The position numbers and the translations under genes are program-made. A stretch of DNA of 64,000 nucleotides from Primorskyibacter sedentarius (GTDB lineage: Bacteria > Pseudomonadota > Alphaproteobacteria > Rhodobacterales > Rhodobacteraceae): contig NZ_SLZU01000013.1 of assembly GCF_004342065.1 (NCBI RefSeq), positions 62,001-126,000 on the forward strand, written 5' to 3'. Below the pieces are notes generated by a model. It ran no database searches. It saw only the letters and a program-made list of their open reading frames with translations, and was not told the DNA's origin. Every line of letters begins with the position of its first letter. The first letter of the stretch is position 1. This document shows positions 45,405 to 53,398 of this stretch, piece by piece.

Positions 45405-45416
45405 TGATAAATATCA
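45405..45416. promoter_or_regulatory. Palindrome at the XRE gene start, probable operator
   Basis: TGATAAATATCA is a 5-bp perfect dyad around AA (TGATA-AA-TATCA), located 5 bases upstream of the XRE ATG and 88 bases from the desaturase start. A similar GATATTTGTTA lies at about 45427-45437. This is the expected place for an autoregulatory site that could also affect the divergent gene. Confidence 0.5.
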
Positions 45417-45503
45417 TCAACTCGGATATTTGTTAACTACATTCCGAATTCCCGACATGTCCGCGTTCAGCTTACCAATTGTGAAGCAGAAAAAGGGGAC
45501 AGG

Positions 45504-46406
45504 ATGGCGATCGGCAAGGTGACGAGGTTCGAATGGGCGACACTGGCAGTGCTGATGCTGTGTTATGCGCTGTGGGTTCTGGGGACGACGTTTGCCGCCG
45601 CGGTCTGGCTGCCTTTGGGGATGGTCCTTGTCGCGGTGGGGGCGGCGCTGCACAGCTCGCTGAGCCACGAGATGTTGCACGGCCATCCGTTTCGCAGCCC
45701 CTACGCGAATGCCGCACTGGTTTTCCCGGCGCTGACGCTGGTGGTGCCCTATATGCGCTTTCGCGACACGCATATGGCCCATCATCAGGACGCCATCCTG
45801 ACCGATCCATATGACGACCCCGAATGCAACTATCTCGATCCCGCCGTCTGGGGCGAATTGCCGGGCTGGGTGCAAGGGGTCTTGCGCGTGAACAACACGC
45901 TGGCAGGGCGACTGCTGATCGGGCCAGCCGTGGGGCAGATCAGCTTCATGGCGGCCGATTGGCGCGCGATCCGGGCAGGTAATAGCCGCGCTCTGGCGGG
46001 CTGGCTGGCGCATATTCCGGCCGTTGCGCTGGTGGTCTGGTGGATGTCCGCTCTGGGGCAGATGCCGGTCTGGGCCTTCCTGCTGTCCAGCTATGGCGCG
46101 CTGTCGATCCTGAAGATCCGAACCTTTCTGGAGCATCAGGCGCATGAGCGCGCGCGCGGCCGGACCGTCATCATCGAGGATCGCGGCCCGCTCGCGTGGA
46201 TTTTCCTCAACAACAACCTGCATGTGGTGCATCACATGCATCCCCGACAGCCCTGGTACCGCCTGCCAAAGCTCTACCGGGCGCATCCCGAGCGGTATCT
46301 GGATCGCAATGAAGGGTATCGCTACGCCTCTTACGGGCAGATATTCCGGCGCCATTTTCTGCGCGCCAAGGATCCGGTGCCACACCCCCTCTGGCCACGG
46401 GTCTGA
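45504..46406 (+). CDS. Membrane fatty-acid desaturase
   Basis: A 300-residue di-iron membrane enzyme. The three His boxes are HSSLSHEMLHGH (HEMLHGH, residues about 55-62), HMAHHQD and HVVHHMHP, the acyl-lipid/acyl-CoA desaturase pattern. Four hydrophobic helices surround them. It would introduce a double bond into membrane fatty acids or hydroxylate a related lipid; the neighbouring XRE regulator could adjust it to temperature or envelope state, which is inference. It has AAAAGGGG upstream. Confidence 0.9.
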   Translation: MAIGKVTRFEWATLAVLMLCYALWVLGTTFAAAVWLPLGMVLVAVGAALHSSLSHEMLHGHPFRSPYANAALVFPALTLVVPYMRFRDTHMAHHQDAILTDPYDDPECNYLDPAVWGELPGWVQGVLRVNNTLAGRLLIGPAVGQISFMAADWRAIRAGNSRALAGWLAHIPAVALVVWWMSALGQMPVWAFLLSSYGALSILKIRTFLEHQAHERARGRTVIIEDRGPLAWIFLNNNLHVVHHMHPRQPWYRLPKLYRAHPERYLDRNEGYRYASYGQIFRRHFLRAKDPVPHPLWPRV

Positions 46407-46426
46407 AATCCGGGCAATAGGGCGGG

Positions 46427-47329
46427 ATGGAACCCTGGATCGCCCTTTCGGTCGCGGCTGCGGCCTTTCAGACGCTGCGCTTCATGCTGCAAAAACACCT
46501 CAGCACCGGGACGTTGTCCTCGGGCGGGGCGACGCTGGCGCGGTTTGCCTACTCGGTGCCCTTTATCGTCACGCTGACGCTTGGATACGCGGCCTGGACG
46601 GGTGCAGAGCTGCCACGGCTGACGGGGCTTTTCTGGGCCTATGCGCTGACCGGCGGGCTGACGCAGATCCTGGCGACATGGTGCGTGGTCGCACTGTTTG
46701 CACAGCGTAATTTCGCCGTCGGCATCACCTTCAAGAAGACCGAGGTGATCCAGACCGTTCTGGTGGGTCTGGTGGTGCTGGGCGACCGAATCAGCCTGCC
46801 CGCCTTCGCGGCCATCCTGCTGGGGTTGATCGGCGTTCTGGTCTTGTCGGACGGGGCTGGGATGCAGGGGAACTGGACGCGACGGTTGTGGAACAGGGCG
46901 GCGGGTTTGGGGCTGGCCTCTGGCGCGTTCTTCGCCGTTTCCGCGGTCGGGTATCGCGGCGCGACGCTGGAGGTGGGCAGCGATGATCCGCTGCTGCGCG
47001 CTGGTGTTTCTCTGGCCGTGGTAACGGTCGCCCAGACCGTGGCGTTGGGCTTATGGCTGAACTGGCGTGAACCGGGGCAGCTGGCTGCGCTTTGGTCGGC
47101 GCGGCGTACTGCTGTCTGGATGGGTATCACGGGCATGGCGGGCAGCCTGTGCTGGTTCACGGCCTTTACCCAGCAGAACGCGGCTTACGTTTTTGCCGTG
47201 GGTCAGATCGAGGTGATCTTTTCGCTCGCCGCTTCGGTGCTGGTCTTCAATGAAAAGATCAGCCGCCGCGAAGCGTTGGGCATCGCCCTTCTGACCGCCA
47301 GCATTCTTGGCCTTATTCTGCTGAACTAG
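46427..47329 (+). CDS. EamA/DMT-family transporter
   Basis: A 300-residue membrane protein with ten helices in two EamA-like halves; FKKTEVIQTVLVGLVVLGDRISLPAFAAILLGLIGVLVLSDG and VGQIEVIFSLAASVLVFNEKISRREALGIALLTASILGLILL are the matching C-terminal parts of each repeat. Substrate unknown. It follows the desaturase by 20 bases and is probably co-transcribed. The end overlaps the convergent NUDIX gene by 17 bases. Confidence 0.87.
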   Translation: MEPWIALSVAAAAFQTLRFMLQKHLSTGTLSSGGATLARFAYSVPFIVTLTLGYAAWTGAELPRLTGLFWAYALTGGLTQILATWCVVALFAQRNFAVGITFKKTEVIQTVLVGLVVLGDRISLPAFAAILLGLIGVLVLSDGAGMQGNWTRRLWNRAAGLGLASGAFFAVSAVGYRGATLEVGSDDPLLRAGVSLAVVTVAQTVALGLWLNWREPGQLAALWSARRTAVWMGITGMAGSLCWFTAFTQQNAAYVFAVGQIEVIFSLAASVLVFNEKISRREALGIALLTASILGLILLN

Positions 47330-48020
47330 GCGCGCGGCCGCGCAGACGCAAAAACAGGCTTTCCTCGTCATCATTCCTGAAGAACGGCACGGAATCCGGC
47401 GGGTTGGTGTCGTGCAGGCGCGCGGCGACCTCTGCCAGAACGACCTCTGTGATGAATGGCAGATCGAAGTGGCGCACCTCTTCCAGAGGGATCCATTGCA
47501 GATGGCTCAGCTCGTCACAGGCGTCATCGAAATGATCCGGGTCCGTGATCAGCGCCTCGGCCCGCAGCAGGAAAAAACGCGCGTCGAAGCGGCGCGGACG
47601 GCCGGGCGGGGTGATGGCACGAAAGACGAATTGCAGCGCGCGGGCGTCCGGCACATGCCCCGTCGCGGCGAAACCCTGCCAATCAGGCGGGGGATTTCCG
47701 GGCCAGAGGCCGGGGCGCCCCAGAATTTGCCCGGTTTCTTCCCAAAGCTCGCGAATGGCCGCGGCGGCAAGCGCGTTCGAGATGCCGACTTTGGCGCCCT
47801 CGTCCAGACGGGTGCGGCAGGTTGTGCTGAGTGTCGCCGCCAGGGGGATCTGCGCATCTTCGGCATCGACCGCGCCGCCGGGGAAGACAAACTTGTTGGG
47901 CATGAAAGCGGCCTTTGCGCCGCGTTGTCCCATCAGCACGCGCGGCGCAACCTCGCCGTCCCGCACCACGATCACCGTAGCGGCGTCCCGTAGGGCTGTC
48001 TTGTCTGCGGTGTCAGTCAA
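47313..48020 (-). CDS. NUDIX hydrolase
   Basis: A 235-residue hydrolase. The Nudix box is partly kept: GGAVDAEDAQ at the start and AAAAIRELWEETGQILG (RELxEETG, residues about 85-101) separated by an insertion of about 30 residues, as in the NUDT8/CoA-type subfamily. TTG at 48020 is the probable start since AAAAGG lies upstream and the protein begins with a typical polar N-terminus. It cleaves a nucleoside diphosphate linked to another moiety, target unknown. It is followed on the same strand by no further gene. Confidence 0.85.
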   Translation of the reverse strand: MTDTADKTALRDAATVIVVRDGEVAPRVLMGQRGAKAAFMPNKFVFPGGAVDAEDAQIPLAATLSTTCRTRLDEGAKVGISNALAAAAIRELWEETGQILGRPGLWPGNPPPDWQGFAATGHVPDARALQFVFRAITPPGRPRRFDARFFLLRAEALITDPDHFDDACDELSHLQWIPLEEVRHFDLPFITEVVLAEVAARLHDTNPPDSVPFFRNDDEESLFLRLRGRAPSSAE

Positions 48021-48042
48021 GCCGCTGCCTTTTCAAAACGTG

Positions 48043-48456
48043 TCAGGCCGGGCTACGCGAAAACCCGTGCATCTCCCGCGCCCACTGGATGGCCACGATG
48101 ACCCCTTTTAGCCTTGGCAGAAGATAGAGTGACAAGGCCACGCAGCCAACCGCGAATATGGTGAACAGCACCAAGGGTTCGGGCCGGAACATGACAAAAG
48201 CGATATGCAGCAGAGGCGCCATCAGGTGGCCGACAAACAGGATTGTCAGATAGGCCGGGCCGTCATCGGCGCGGTGGTGGTGCAGCTCTTCACGGCAGAC
48301 AGGGCAGGTGTCGCGCACCTTCAGATACCCGCTGAGCAGGGGTCCATTGCCGCAATTCGGGCAACGTCTGCGCCAGCCTTTCATAATGGCTGGCATCATG
48401 GGGCGTTCCGCCGCCACATTCACATCATCTTCGACGGTCACATTCTCAAGTGCCAT
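48043..48456 (-). CDS. DUF983 membrane protein
   Basis: A 137-residue protein with the DUF983 pattern: MKGWRRRCPNCGNGPLLSGYLKVRDTCPVCREELHHHRADDGPAYLTILFVGHLMAPLL. Two CxxC pairs (residues about 32-35 and 49-52) form a zinc ribbon, followed by two membrane helices (ITILFVGHLMAPLLHIAFVMF-like and LFTIFAVGCVALSLYLLPRL). ATG 48456 has GAGGAT upstream. It is commonly beside NUDIX or cytochrome oxidase genes; here it lies upstream of the NUDIX gene in the same direction, likely the same operon. Role unknown. Confidence 0.9.
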   Translation of the reverse strand: MALENVTVEDDVNVAAERPMMPAIMKGWRRRCPNCGNGPLLSGYLKVRDTCPVCREELHHHRADDGPAYLTILFVGHLMAPLLHIAFVMFRPEPLVLFTIFAVGCVALSLYLLPRLKGVIVAIQWAREMHGFSRSPA

Positions 48457-48680
48457 TGCAGATCCTCGCGTTTCCAGATCTGAAAATGCGCCTCGCGGCG
48501 CGCGTTGAAAAGTGGGCATCCTGTCCTTGCGTCCGGATGTCGCAAATCACGCCGACGTGACCGGGTGCGATGAAAAAAGTGCGTTTCACCGACGGGATGC
48601 CGGATCTGCCGCGTATCAGTTTCCAGAAAGCCGATCGAAAGGCCGGTTTCGAAGCAGTAAAGCAATAAGGATAACGACAC

Positions 48681-49193
48681 ATGAAACGCACGACCATTCT
48701 TACCAGCCTCACCGTTGCCGCAATCGCAATGGGCAGTGTTGCAGTCGCACATGGCAATGGCGACCGTGGGGACCGTGGCGCACGGGGCCCGATGATGGAC
48801 CGGCCGGAGTTTTCCGAACTGGACACCAACGCTGACGGGCAACTGAGCCCCGAGGAACTGACCGCGCCGCGTGACGCGCGTTTTGCAGAAGCTGACGCCA
48901 ATGGTGACGGCCTTCTGAGCGCCGAAGAAATGGCAGCCCAGGTCGAGGCGCAGCGTCAGGACCGTGCCGCGCGCGGTGTTGAGCGCATGATCGAGCGCAT
49001 GGATGCCAATGATGATGGCCAGCTCAGCCTTGAGGAGATGACCGCGCGCCGTGATGGCAAGGGCATGTTCGAACGGCTGGACGCGGATGAGGACGGCGTG
49101 ATCTCGGAAGAGGAATTCGCCAAGTTCGAGATGCGCGGCGACAAGATGCGTGGCGGCAAGAAAGGCCACGGCCGCGGCCACGGCAACAAATAA
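48681..49193 (+). CDS. Secreted EF-hand calcium-binding protein
   Basis: A 170-residue protein with a signal peptide (residues 1-23, ending VAVAHG). Four EF-hand loops are evenly placed: DTNADGQLSPEE (48-59), DANGDGLLSAEE (72-83), DANDDGQLSLEE (108-119) and DADEDGVISEEE (134-145), all with the Asp/Asn, Gly and Glu ligands in place. The tail is Gly-Lys-His rich (MRGGKKGHGRGHGNK). It probably binds calcium in the periplasm. It lies upstream of an ECF sigma gene and may be part of its target set. The 224 bases before it hold its promoter region. Confidence 0.92.
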   Translation: MKRTTILTSLTVAAIAMGSVAVAHGNGDRGDRGARGPMMDRPEFSELDTNADGQLSPEELTAPRDARFAEADANGDGLLSAEEMAAQVEAQRQDRAARGVERMIERMDANDDGQLSLEEMTARRDGKGMFERLDADEDGVISEEEFAKFEMRGDKMRGGKKGHGRGHGNK

Positions 49194-49268
49194 GACAATG
49201 GGTCGGGCCTGAACCGGGCCCGACCCGCATTGCACCTTCGCGCCGCACAGGCTAGCCCTTGACGGACA

Positions 49269-49853
49269 ATGGATATGCCCTTTGACGCCATGAGTGACGT
49301 TCCGGACGATGCGTTGTTGGTGCTTTATGCCAACGGCGATGTAGCGGCTGCGCGGGCGCTGACCGCACGGTTGACGCCGAAGGTTCTGGGCCACGCCTAC
49401 CGCCTTCTTGGCGACCGGGCCGAAGCCGAGGATGTCGCCCAGGAAGCCATGCTGCGTCTTTGGCGGGTCGCGGCGGACTGGCGGCAGGGCGAGGCCAAGG
49501 TTTCCACCTGGCTTTACCGCGTCGTGGCGAACCTGTGCACCGACCGTCTGCGCAAGCGGCGATCAGTGGACATCGACTCGATACCGGAGCCTGAAGACCC
49601 GGCCATCGGGGCAGAGCAAGGTCTACAGGAGGTCGCACGGGCCGAGGCCTTGCAGGGCGCGCTTCAGACCCTGCCTGAGCGGCAACGTCAGGCCGTGGTG
49701 CTGCGGCATATCGAAGGTCTGGGCAATCCCGAGATTGCCGAGATCATGGACATCAGTCCGCGCGCGGTTGAAAGTCTGACCGCGCGGGGCAAGAGAGCGC
49801 TGGCAGAGGCACTGGCCGGGCGGCGCGGCGAATTGGGGTATTACGATGACTGA
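49269..49853 (+). CDS. ECF RNA polymerase sigma factor
   Basis: A 194-residue sigma factor. Region 2 (residues about 30-95: LTPKVLGHAYRLLGDRAEAEDVAQEAMLRLWRVAADWRQGEAKVSTWLYRVVANLCTDRLRK) and region 4 (135-185: LPERQRQAVVLRHIEGLGNPEIAEIMDISPRAVESLTARGKRALAEAL) are intact. The short linker is acidic. It is followed by a gene overlapping by 8 bases that looks like its anti-sigma factor. It would turn on envelope or metal-stress genes. No target promoter sequence was assigned. Confidence 0.93.
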   Translation: MDMPFDAMSDVPDDALLVLYANGDVAAARALTARLTPKVLGHAYRLLGDRAEAEDVAQEAMLRLWRVAADWRQGEAKVSTWLYRVVANLCTDRLRKRRSVDIDSIPEPEDPAIGAEQGLQEVARAEALQGALQTLPERQRQAVVLRHIEGLGNPEIAEIMDISPRAVESLTARGKRALAEALAGRRGELGYYDD

Positions 49854-50223
49854 CAAGCAGCAGGAATTCAGCGAGTTGGAAGCGTTTTTCCATGCCGCCC
49901 GCAAGGCGACACCCGACCCCGACGCGGCCCTGATGGCGCGTATCCTTGACGACGCGCTGGTCGAGCAGGCCGAACGGGCAAAGGTCATCGCCCCCGCACG
50001 ACGCCAAGAAAGCGTCTTGCGGCAACTGCTGCGCAGCATAGGCGGCTGGCCTGCCCTGACCGGCCTTGCGGCAGCCACCATTGCCGGGGTGTGGATCGGT
50101 GTGAACCCCCCGACCTCCGTTTCGGATCAACTGGCGGCGCTGATGGGCGTGGGCTCTGATGCAGAGAACAGCTGGTTCCTTGATCCGCTGACAGAATACG
50201 ACATCGCGATGACGGAAGGCTGA
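49846..50223 (+). CDS. Putative anti-sigma factor, single-pass membrane protein
   Basis: A 125-residue protein with a cytoplasmic N-terminus (residues 1-60, helical, EFSELEAFFHAARKATPDPDAALMARILDDALVEQA), one membrane helix (residues about 66-86, GGWPALTGLAAATIAGVWIGV) and a short outside part. This layout, and its position between the sigma factor and the metal-sensor gene, suggest an anti-sigma role. Homologs are sometimes misannotated as dihydroorotate dehydrogenase in databases; this is from memory, and no such enzyme feature is visible here. Confidence 0.75.
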   Translation: MTDKQQEFSELEAFFHAARKATPDPDAALMARILDDALVEQAERAKVIAPARRQESVLRQLLRSIGGWPALTGLAAATIAGVWIGVNPPTSVSDQLAALMGVGSDAENSWFLDPLTEYDIAMTEG

Positions 50224-50226
50224 GAC

Positions 50227-50748
50227 ATGGCGGATCCCGAGATCAAGTCTGGCAAGACCGGTAAGCGCAGGCTCTGGCCGCGCTTGCTGCTGTTTGTGTC
50301 GCTGGCGCTGAACCTTCTGGTGATTGGCATCGTTGCGGGCAGTTTGGCGTTGGGGCCTGACCGTGATCGCCGGGCGCCGTCACGCGACATGGTTGCCCCC
50401 TACACGCGCGCGTTGAGCGATGCCGACCGCCGCCAGATCGGCAAGCGGTTGCGCGAAAGCCTTGTGTCACGCGAAGACGAACGCGGCCTGCTGATGGCGG
50501 ATTACGGTACGGTGCTGGACATTCTCAGAACCGAACCGCTGGACATCGGGGCGCTGAATGACGTCCTTATCCGCCAGTCGGAACGGGCGGAACAACGCAA
50601 GCGGGCCGGACAAAAGATCTTTGCGGAGTGGCTGGCAGATATGAGCCCGCAAGAGCTCTCTGCCTATGCTGACAGGCTGGAGGCAGAACTCGACCGCCTC
50701 GCGACGGGCGGTGACCGCCGTTGGCGCCGCAAACCACCGCGAGACTGA
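50227..50748 (+). CDS. Periplasmic heavy-metal sensor, Spy/CpxP-like
   Basis: A 173-residue protein with an N-terminal membrane helix (residues about 19-37, LLLFVSLALNLLVIGIVAGSLAL) and a helical periplasmic domain (YTRALSDADRRQIGKRLRESLVSREDERGLLMADYGTVLDILRTEPLDIGALNDVLIRQSERAEQRKRAGQKIFAEWLADMSPQELSAYADRLEAEL), as in metal-resistance proteins of the CnrX/ZraP type. It stands last in the sigma/anti-sigma operon, 3 bases after the previous stop. It may sense metals or misfolded proteins outside and pass this to the anti-sigma factor. Confidence 0.8.
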   Translation: MADPEIKSGKTGKRRLWPRLLLFVSLALNLLVIGIVAGSLALGPDRDRRAPSRDMVAPYTRALSDADRRQIGKRLRESLVSREDERGLLMADYGTVLDILRTEPLDIGALNDVLIRQSERAEQRKRAGQKIFAEWLADMSPQELSAYADRLEAELDRLATGGDRRWRRKPPRD

Positions 50749-50814
50749 TGCGTTCCCCCGGGCTGGCGCGCCGCTTTACGGCGTGTCGGTCGGTTCCTTG
50801 GCAGACCTGCGGGC

Positions 50815-52203
50815 CTACGCGGCGTCGCGGCTAAGCGTGACCTTGTTGCGCCCTTCGGATTTCGACGCATAGAGAGCACGATCCGCCAGTGTCAGCAGAT
50901 CGTCGCCTTCGTTGTTCGTGGAGGCAGAACATCGGGGCCCCATCGCCATGCCGATACTGACCGTCGCCCGCAGCGGTACGTCCTGACCCGGTGCCAGAAA
51001 ATGGGCGTTGCGGACCACCTGGCATAGCCGTTGCGCGGTGCGCCGTGCCCGGTGGCTGTCCGTATCGGGCAGGACCATCAGGAATTCTTCGCCGCCGATG
51101 CGCGCCACAAGGTCGACGGCACGCAGGTTCTCTTTGATCTGTCTTGCGACACCGGCAAGCACCGCGTCACCCGCGGCGTGGCCGTAGACGTCATTGATCT
51201 GCTTGAAATGGTCAAGATCGGCGATCAGCACTGCGAAGCGACGCCCCGTGCACTGCGCTTCCTGAGAGACCCGGGCGAGATGGGGCAGGGCATACCGGCG
51301 ATTGTAAAGACCGGTCAGTGGATCGGTGACGGCCGCATGCAACCCGTCGCGCATCGTGGCGCGCAGCCGGTCCGCCGTGCGTTTGCGGGCGATCTGGTTC
51401 TGTAGCCGCAGCGCCAGCTCATCGGGATCGAATGCCCCCGCGAGCAGGTCATTGCCTCCCAGATCCAGCGCGCTGGCGGCCGCCTGGCGCGTTTCGCGGT
51501 CACACAGGACCAGCATGGCGCAATGGCGGGTTGCGCTGCGGGCGCGCAGTTCTGACAGCGTACCCAATCCGGTTTCCGGGATCAGCCGTGGAAGCATGAC
51601 GATACAGACATCGGGGGCTTTCGACGCATCTGGATTCTGCGCCAGCATCTCGCGCGGGCTGCGAATTTCGAACCGATGCGACACCCTTTGTCTGAGTTGA
51701 TCGAGCCAGTGCCCGGCGTCAGAGGGGTGATCCGTGACCACCGTCACCCGGGCGGGCATCTCGAACCCGGCGCTGGCCTCGGCAAAGCCTAGCGCCCGGC
51801 GGGTGCCTTCGCGAAGGCGCAGCTCTCGCTCGGCGTCACGGGCGCGCGACAGGTTCCGGATCCGGGCCAGCAGCATCATCTCGCTGACCGGGTGGGACAG
51901 GACGTCATCAGCGCCAGCTTCAAGAGCCTCGACCCGGGCGCGCAGGTTTTCTGGCGGGGTCAGGAAAATCAGCGGGATGGTTTCGGTCTTGGGATTGGAA
52001 CGCAACCGCCGCGCCAGATCTCCGGCTTTCATGGTGCCGACCTGCCCCAGCAAGATAACGTCGGGGGGGGATTTCGCGCAAACCGCCAGCGCCTCGGCCC
52101 CTGTTGTCGCGTGTTTCACGGAGTAATAGGCGGCCGCCAGTTTGACGCGCAGTACGATCCTGTTGGTTGCAACTTCGTCCACGATCAGGACCGTTTGGGG
52201 CAT
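50815..52203 (-). CDS. PleD-like diguanylate cyclase with degenerate receiver domains
   Basis: A 462-residue protein: receiver 1 (residues 4-125), a second degenerate receiver-like part (about 145-270), and GGDEF domain (290-460). In receiver 1 the phosphate-accepting Asp in the usual VILLDxxMP block is Gly53 (VILLGQVGTMKAG) and the Lys of the last strand is His (DDVLSHP), so phosphorylation is unlikely. The cyclase motif GGEEF and the product-inhibition RxxD (RAVD, five residues before GGEEF) are intact. It makes cyclic di-GMP. The start may also be 52215 or 52227. Confidence 0.9.
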   Translation of the reverse strand: MPQTVLIVDEVATNRIVLRVKLAAAYYSVKHATTGAEALAVCAKSPPDVILLGQVGTMKAGDLARRLRSNPKTETIPLIFLTPPENLRARVEALEAGADDVLSHPVSEMMLLARIRNLSRARDAERELRLREGTRRALGFAEASAGFEMPARVTVVTDHPSDAGHWLDQLRQRVSHRFEIRSPREMLAQNPDASKAPDVCIVMLPRLIPETGLGTLSELRARSATRHCAMLVLCDRETRQAAASALDLGGNDLLAGAFDPDELALRLQNQIARKRTADRLRATMRDGLHAAVTDPLTGLYNRRYALPHLARVSQEAQCTGRRFAVLIADLDHFKQINDVYGHAAGDAVLAGVARQIKENLRAVDLVARIGGEEFLMVLPDTDSHRARRTAQRLCQVVRNAHFLAPGQDVPLRATVSIGMAMGPRCSASTNNEGDDLLTLADRALYASKSEGRNKVTLSRDAA

Positions 52204-52287
52204 TCCACATTCCATCCGTGCTTGCATCCGCCGATGGCTAAGTTTTTATTCGAATTGGTTAAGATTACCTTTCCGAAGGATGAACAG

Positions 52288-52572
52288 ATGGCACTCTCGA
52301 AGGACAGGGCAGAGATAGTCGGCGTGAAGGCGCTTGGCTGGCTGGCCGGGAATGACGAACTCTTGCCGGTGTTCCTCGGATCCACCGGGGCAAGCACCGA
52401 GGATCTGCGCGACAATGTGCAGGAGCCCGAGTTCCTGGGATCAGTGCTGGATTTCGTGTTGATGGATGATGCCTGGGTGGTGGCATTTTGTGACGCAGAA
52501 GGCATTGATTACAATGAGATAGCTGCCGCACGCGCGATGCTTCCCGGGGGTGAACAGATCCATTGGACATGA
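52288..52572 (+). CDS. DUF3572 protein
   Basis: A 94-residue cytoplasmic protein beginning MALSKDRAEIVGVKALGWLAGNDELLPVFLGSTGASTEDLRDNVQEPEFLGSVLDFVLMDDAWVVAFCDAEGIDYNEIAAARAMLPGGEQIHWT. This is the DUF3572 pattern (ALGWLA, LLPVFLGSTGAS, FLGSVLDFVLMDD). AAGGATG lies eight bases before ATG 52288. The frame opens further back but those parts overlap the divergent cyclase gene. The gene overlaps the HAD gene by four bases (ATGA). Function unknown. Confidence 0.85.
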   Translation: MALSKDRAEIVGVKALGWLAGNDELLPVFLGSTGASTEDLRDNVQEPEFLGSVLDFVLMDDAWVVAFCDAEGIDYNEIAAARAMLPGGEQIHWT

Positions 52573-53273
52573 CCTTGCGCGCAGATGCGATCCTGTTTGA
52601 TAAGGATGGCACGCTTTTTGATTTTCGCAGCACCTGGGATACCTGGGCAGGTACAATCCTGGCTACGCTCTCCGAGGGTGACGAGGCGCGTTGGAAATGG
52701 CTGACGGGGGCGATCGGATACTGCCCCGAGATCGGCGGATTCCTGCCGTCGAGTCCGGCGATTGCGGGGACCAACCGGGAGGTTGCCGCGCTGATGCTGC
52801 CAGGCCTCCCGGGATGGAGCCTTGACCGACTCGAAAAGTTCCTTGCCGAATCTGCGGAAACAGCACCGCTTGTCGAGGCGGTGCCGCTGTCAGCTCTTAT
52901 CGCACGGCTCTCGCTGGCGGGTTTGCCACTTGGGGTGATGACCAATGACAGCCACCGCACCGCGCAGGCGCATTTGAGTGCGGCCGGGATCGGGGAGGCC
53001 TTCGCCTTCGTGGCAGGCGCGGATAGCGGGTTCGGGGCAAAGCCCTCGCCCGAACCGCTGCTCGCTTTCTCCCGTGCCGTCGGGGCAGTACCGGGACGCG
53101 TGGCCATGGTCGGGGACAGCGCACATGACTTGATGGCGGGACGGGCCGCCGGGATGCAGACTATCGGGGTTCTGACCGGCCCGGCCGGACCAAAGGAGCT
53201 GTTACCGCTGGCGGATGTGGTGCTTCCCGATATCGGAGCCTTGCCGGAATGGTTGGGCCTGCCAATGGGCTAA
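52569..53273 (+). CDS. HAD-family hydrolase, phosphoglycolate-phosphatase-like
   Basis: A 234-residue phosphatase. The four HAD motifs are ILFDKDGTLFDF (with Asp nucleophile), GVMTNDSHRT (motif II, Thr), GAKPSPEP (motif III Lys), and AMVGDSAHDLMAGRAAGM (motif IV). A helical cap lies between residues 25 and 100. Metabolic target not determined. The start ATG at 52569 overlaps the DUF3572 stop (ATGA), so the two are co-translated. Confidence 0.88.
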   Translation: MTLRADAILFDKDGTLFDFRSTWDTWAGTILATLSEGDEARWKWLTGAIGYCPEIGGFLPSSPAIAGTNREVAALMLPGLPGWSLDRLEKFLAESAETAPLVEAVPLSALIARLSLAGLPLGVMTNDSHRTAQAHLSAAGIGEAFAFVAGADSGFGAKPSPEPLLAFSRAVGAVPGRVAMVGDSAHDLMAGRAAGMQTIGVLTGPAGPKELLPLADVVLPDIGALPEWLGLPMG

Positions 53274-53398
53274 GGTACCCATCTGCGGGATTTCCGAATA
53301 TTCAGACGCTGAAAACGACGCAAGCTGTCGCATATAGAAGCGCCCACACGGCGCGGCTATTGCCTCATTGCTAAAGCATCACGTCTTGGGAGAGTCCG

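Noticed and set aside
49846-50223. Dihydroorotate dehydrogenase
   Set aside because: Only 125 residues with one membrane helix and no flavin barrel; the name is a known database error for this type of protein, from memory.
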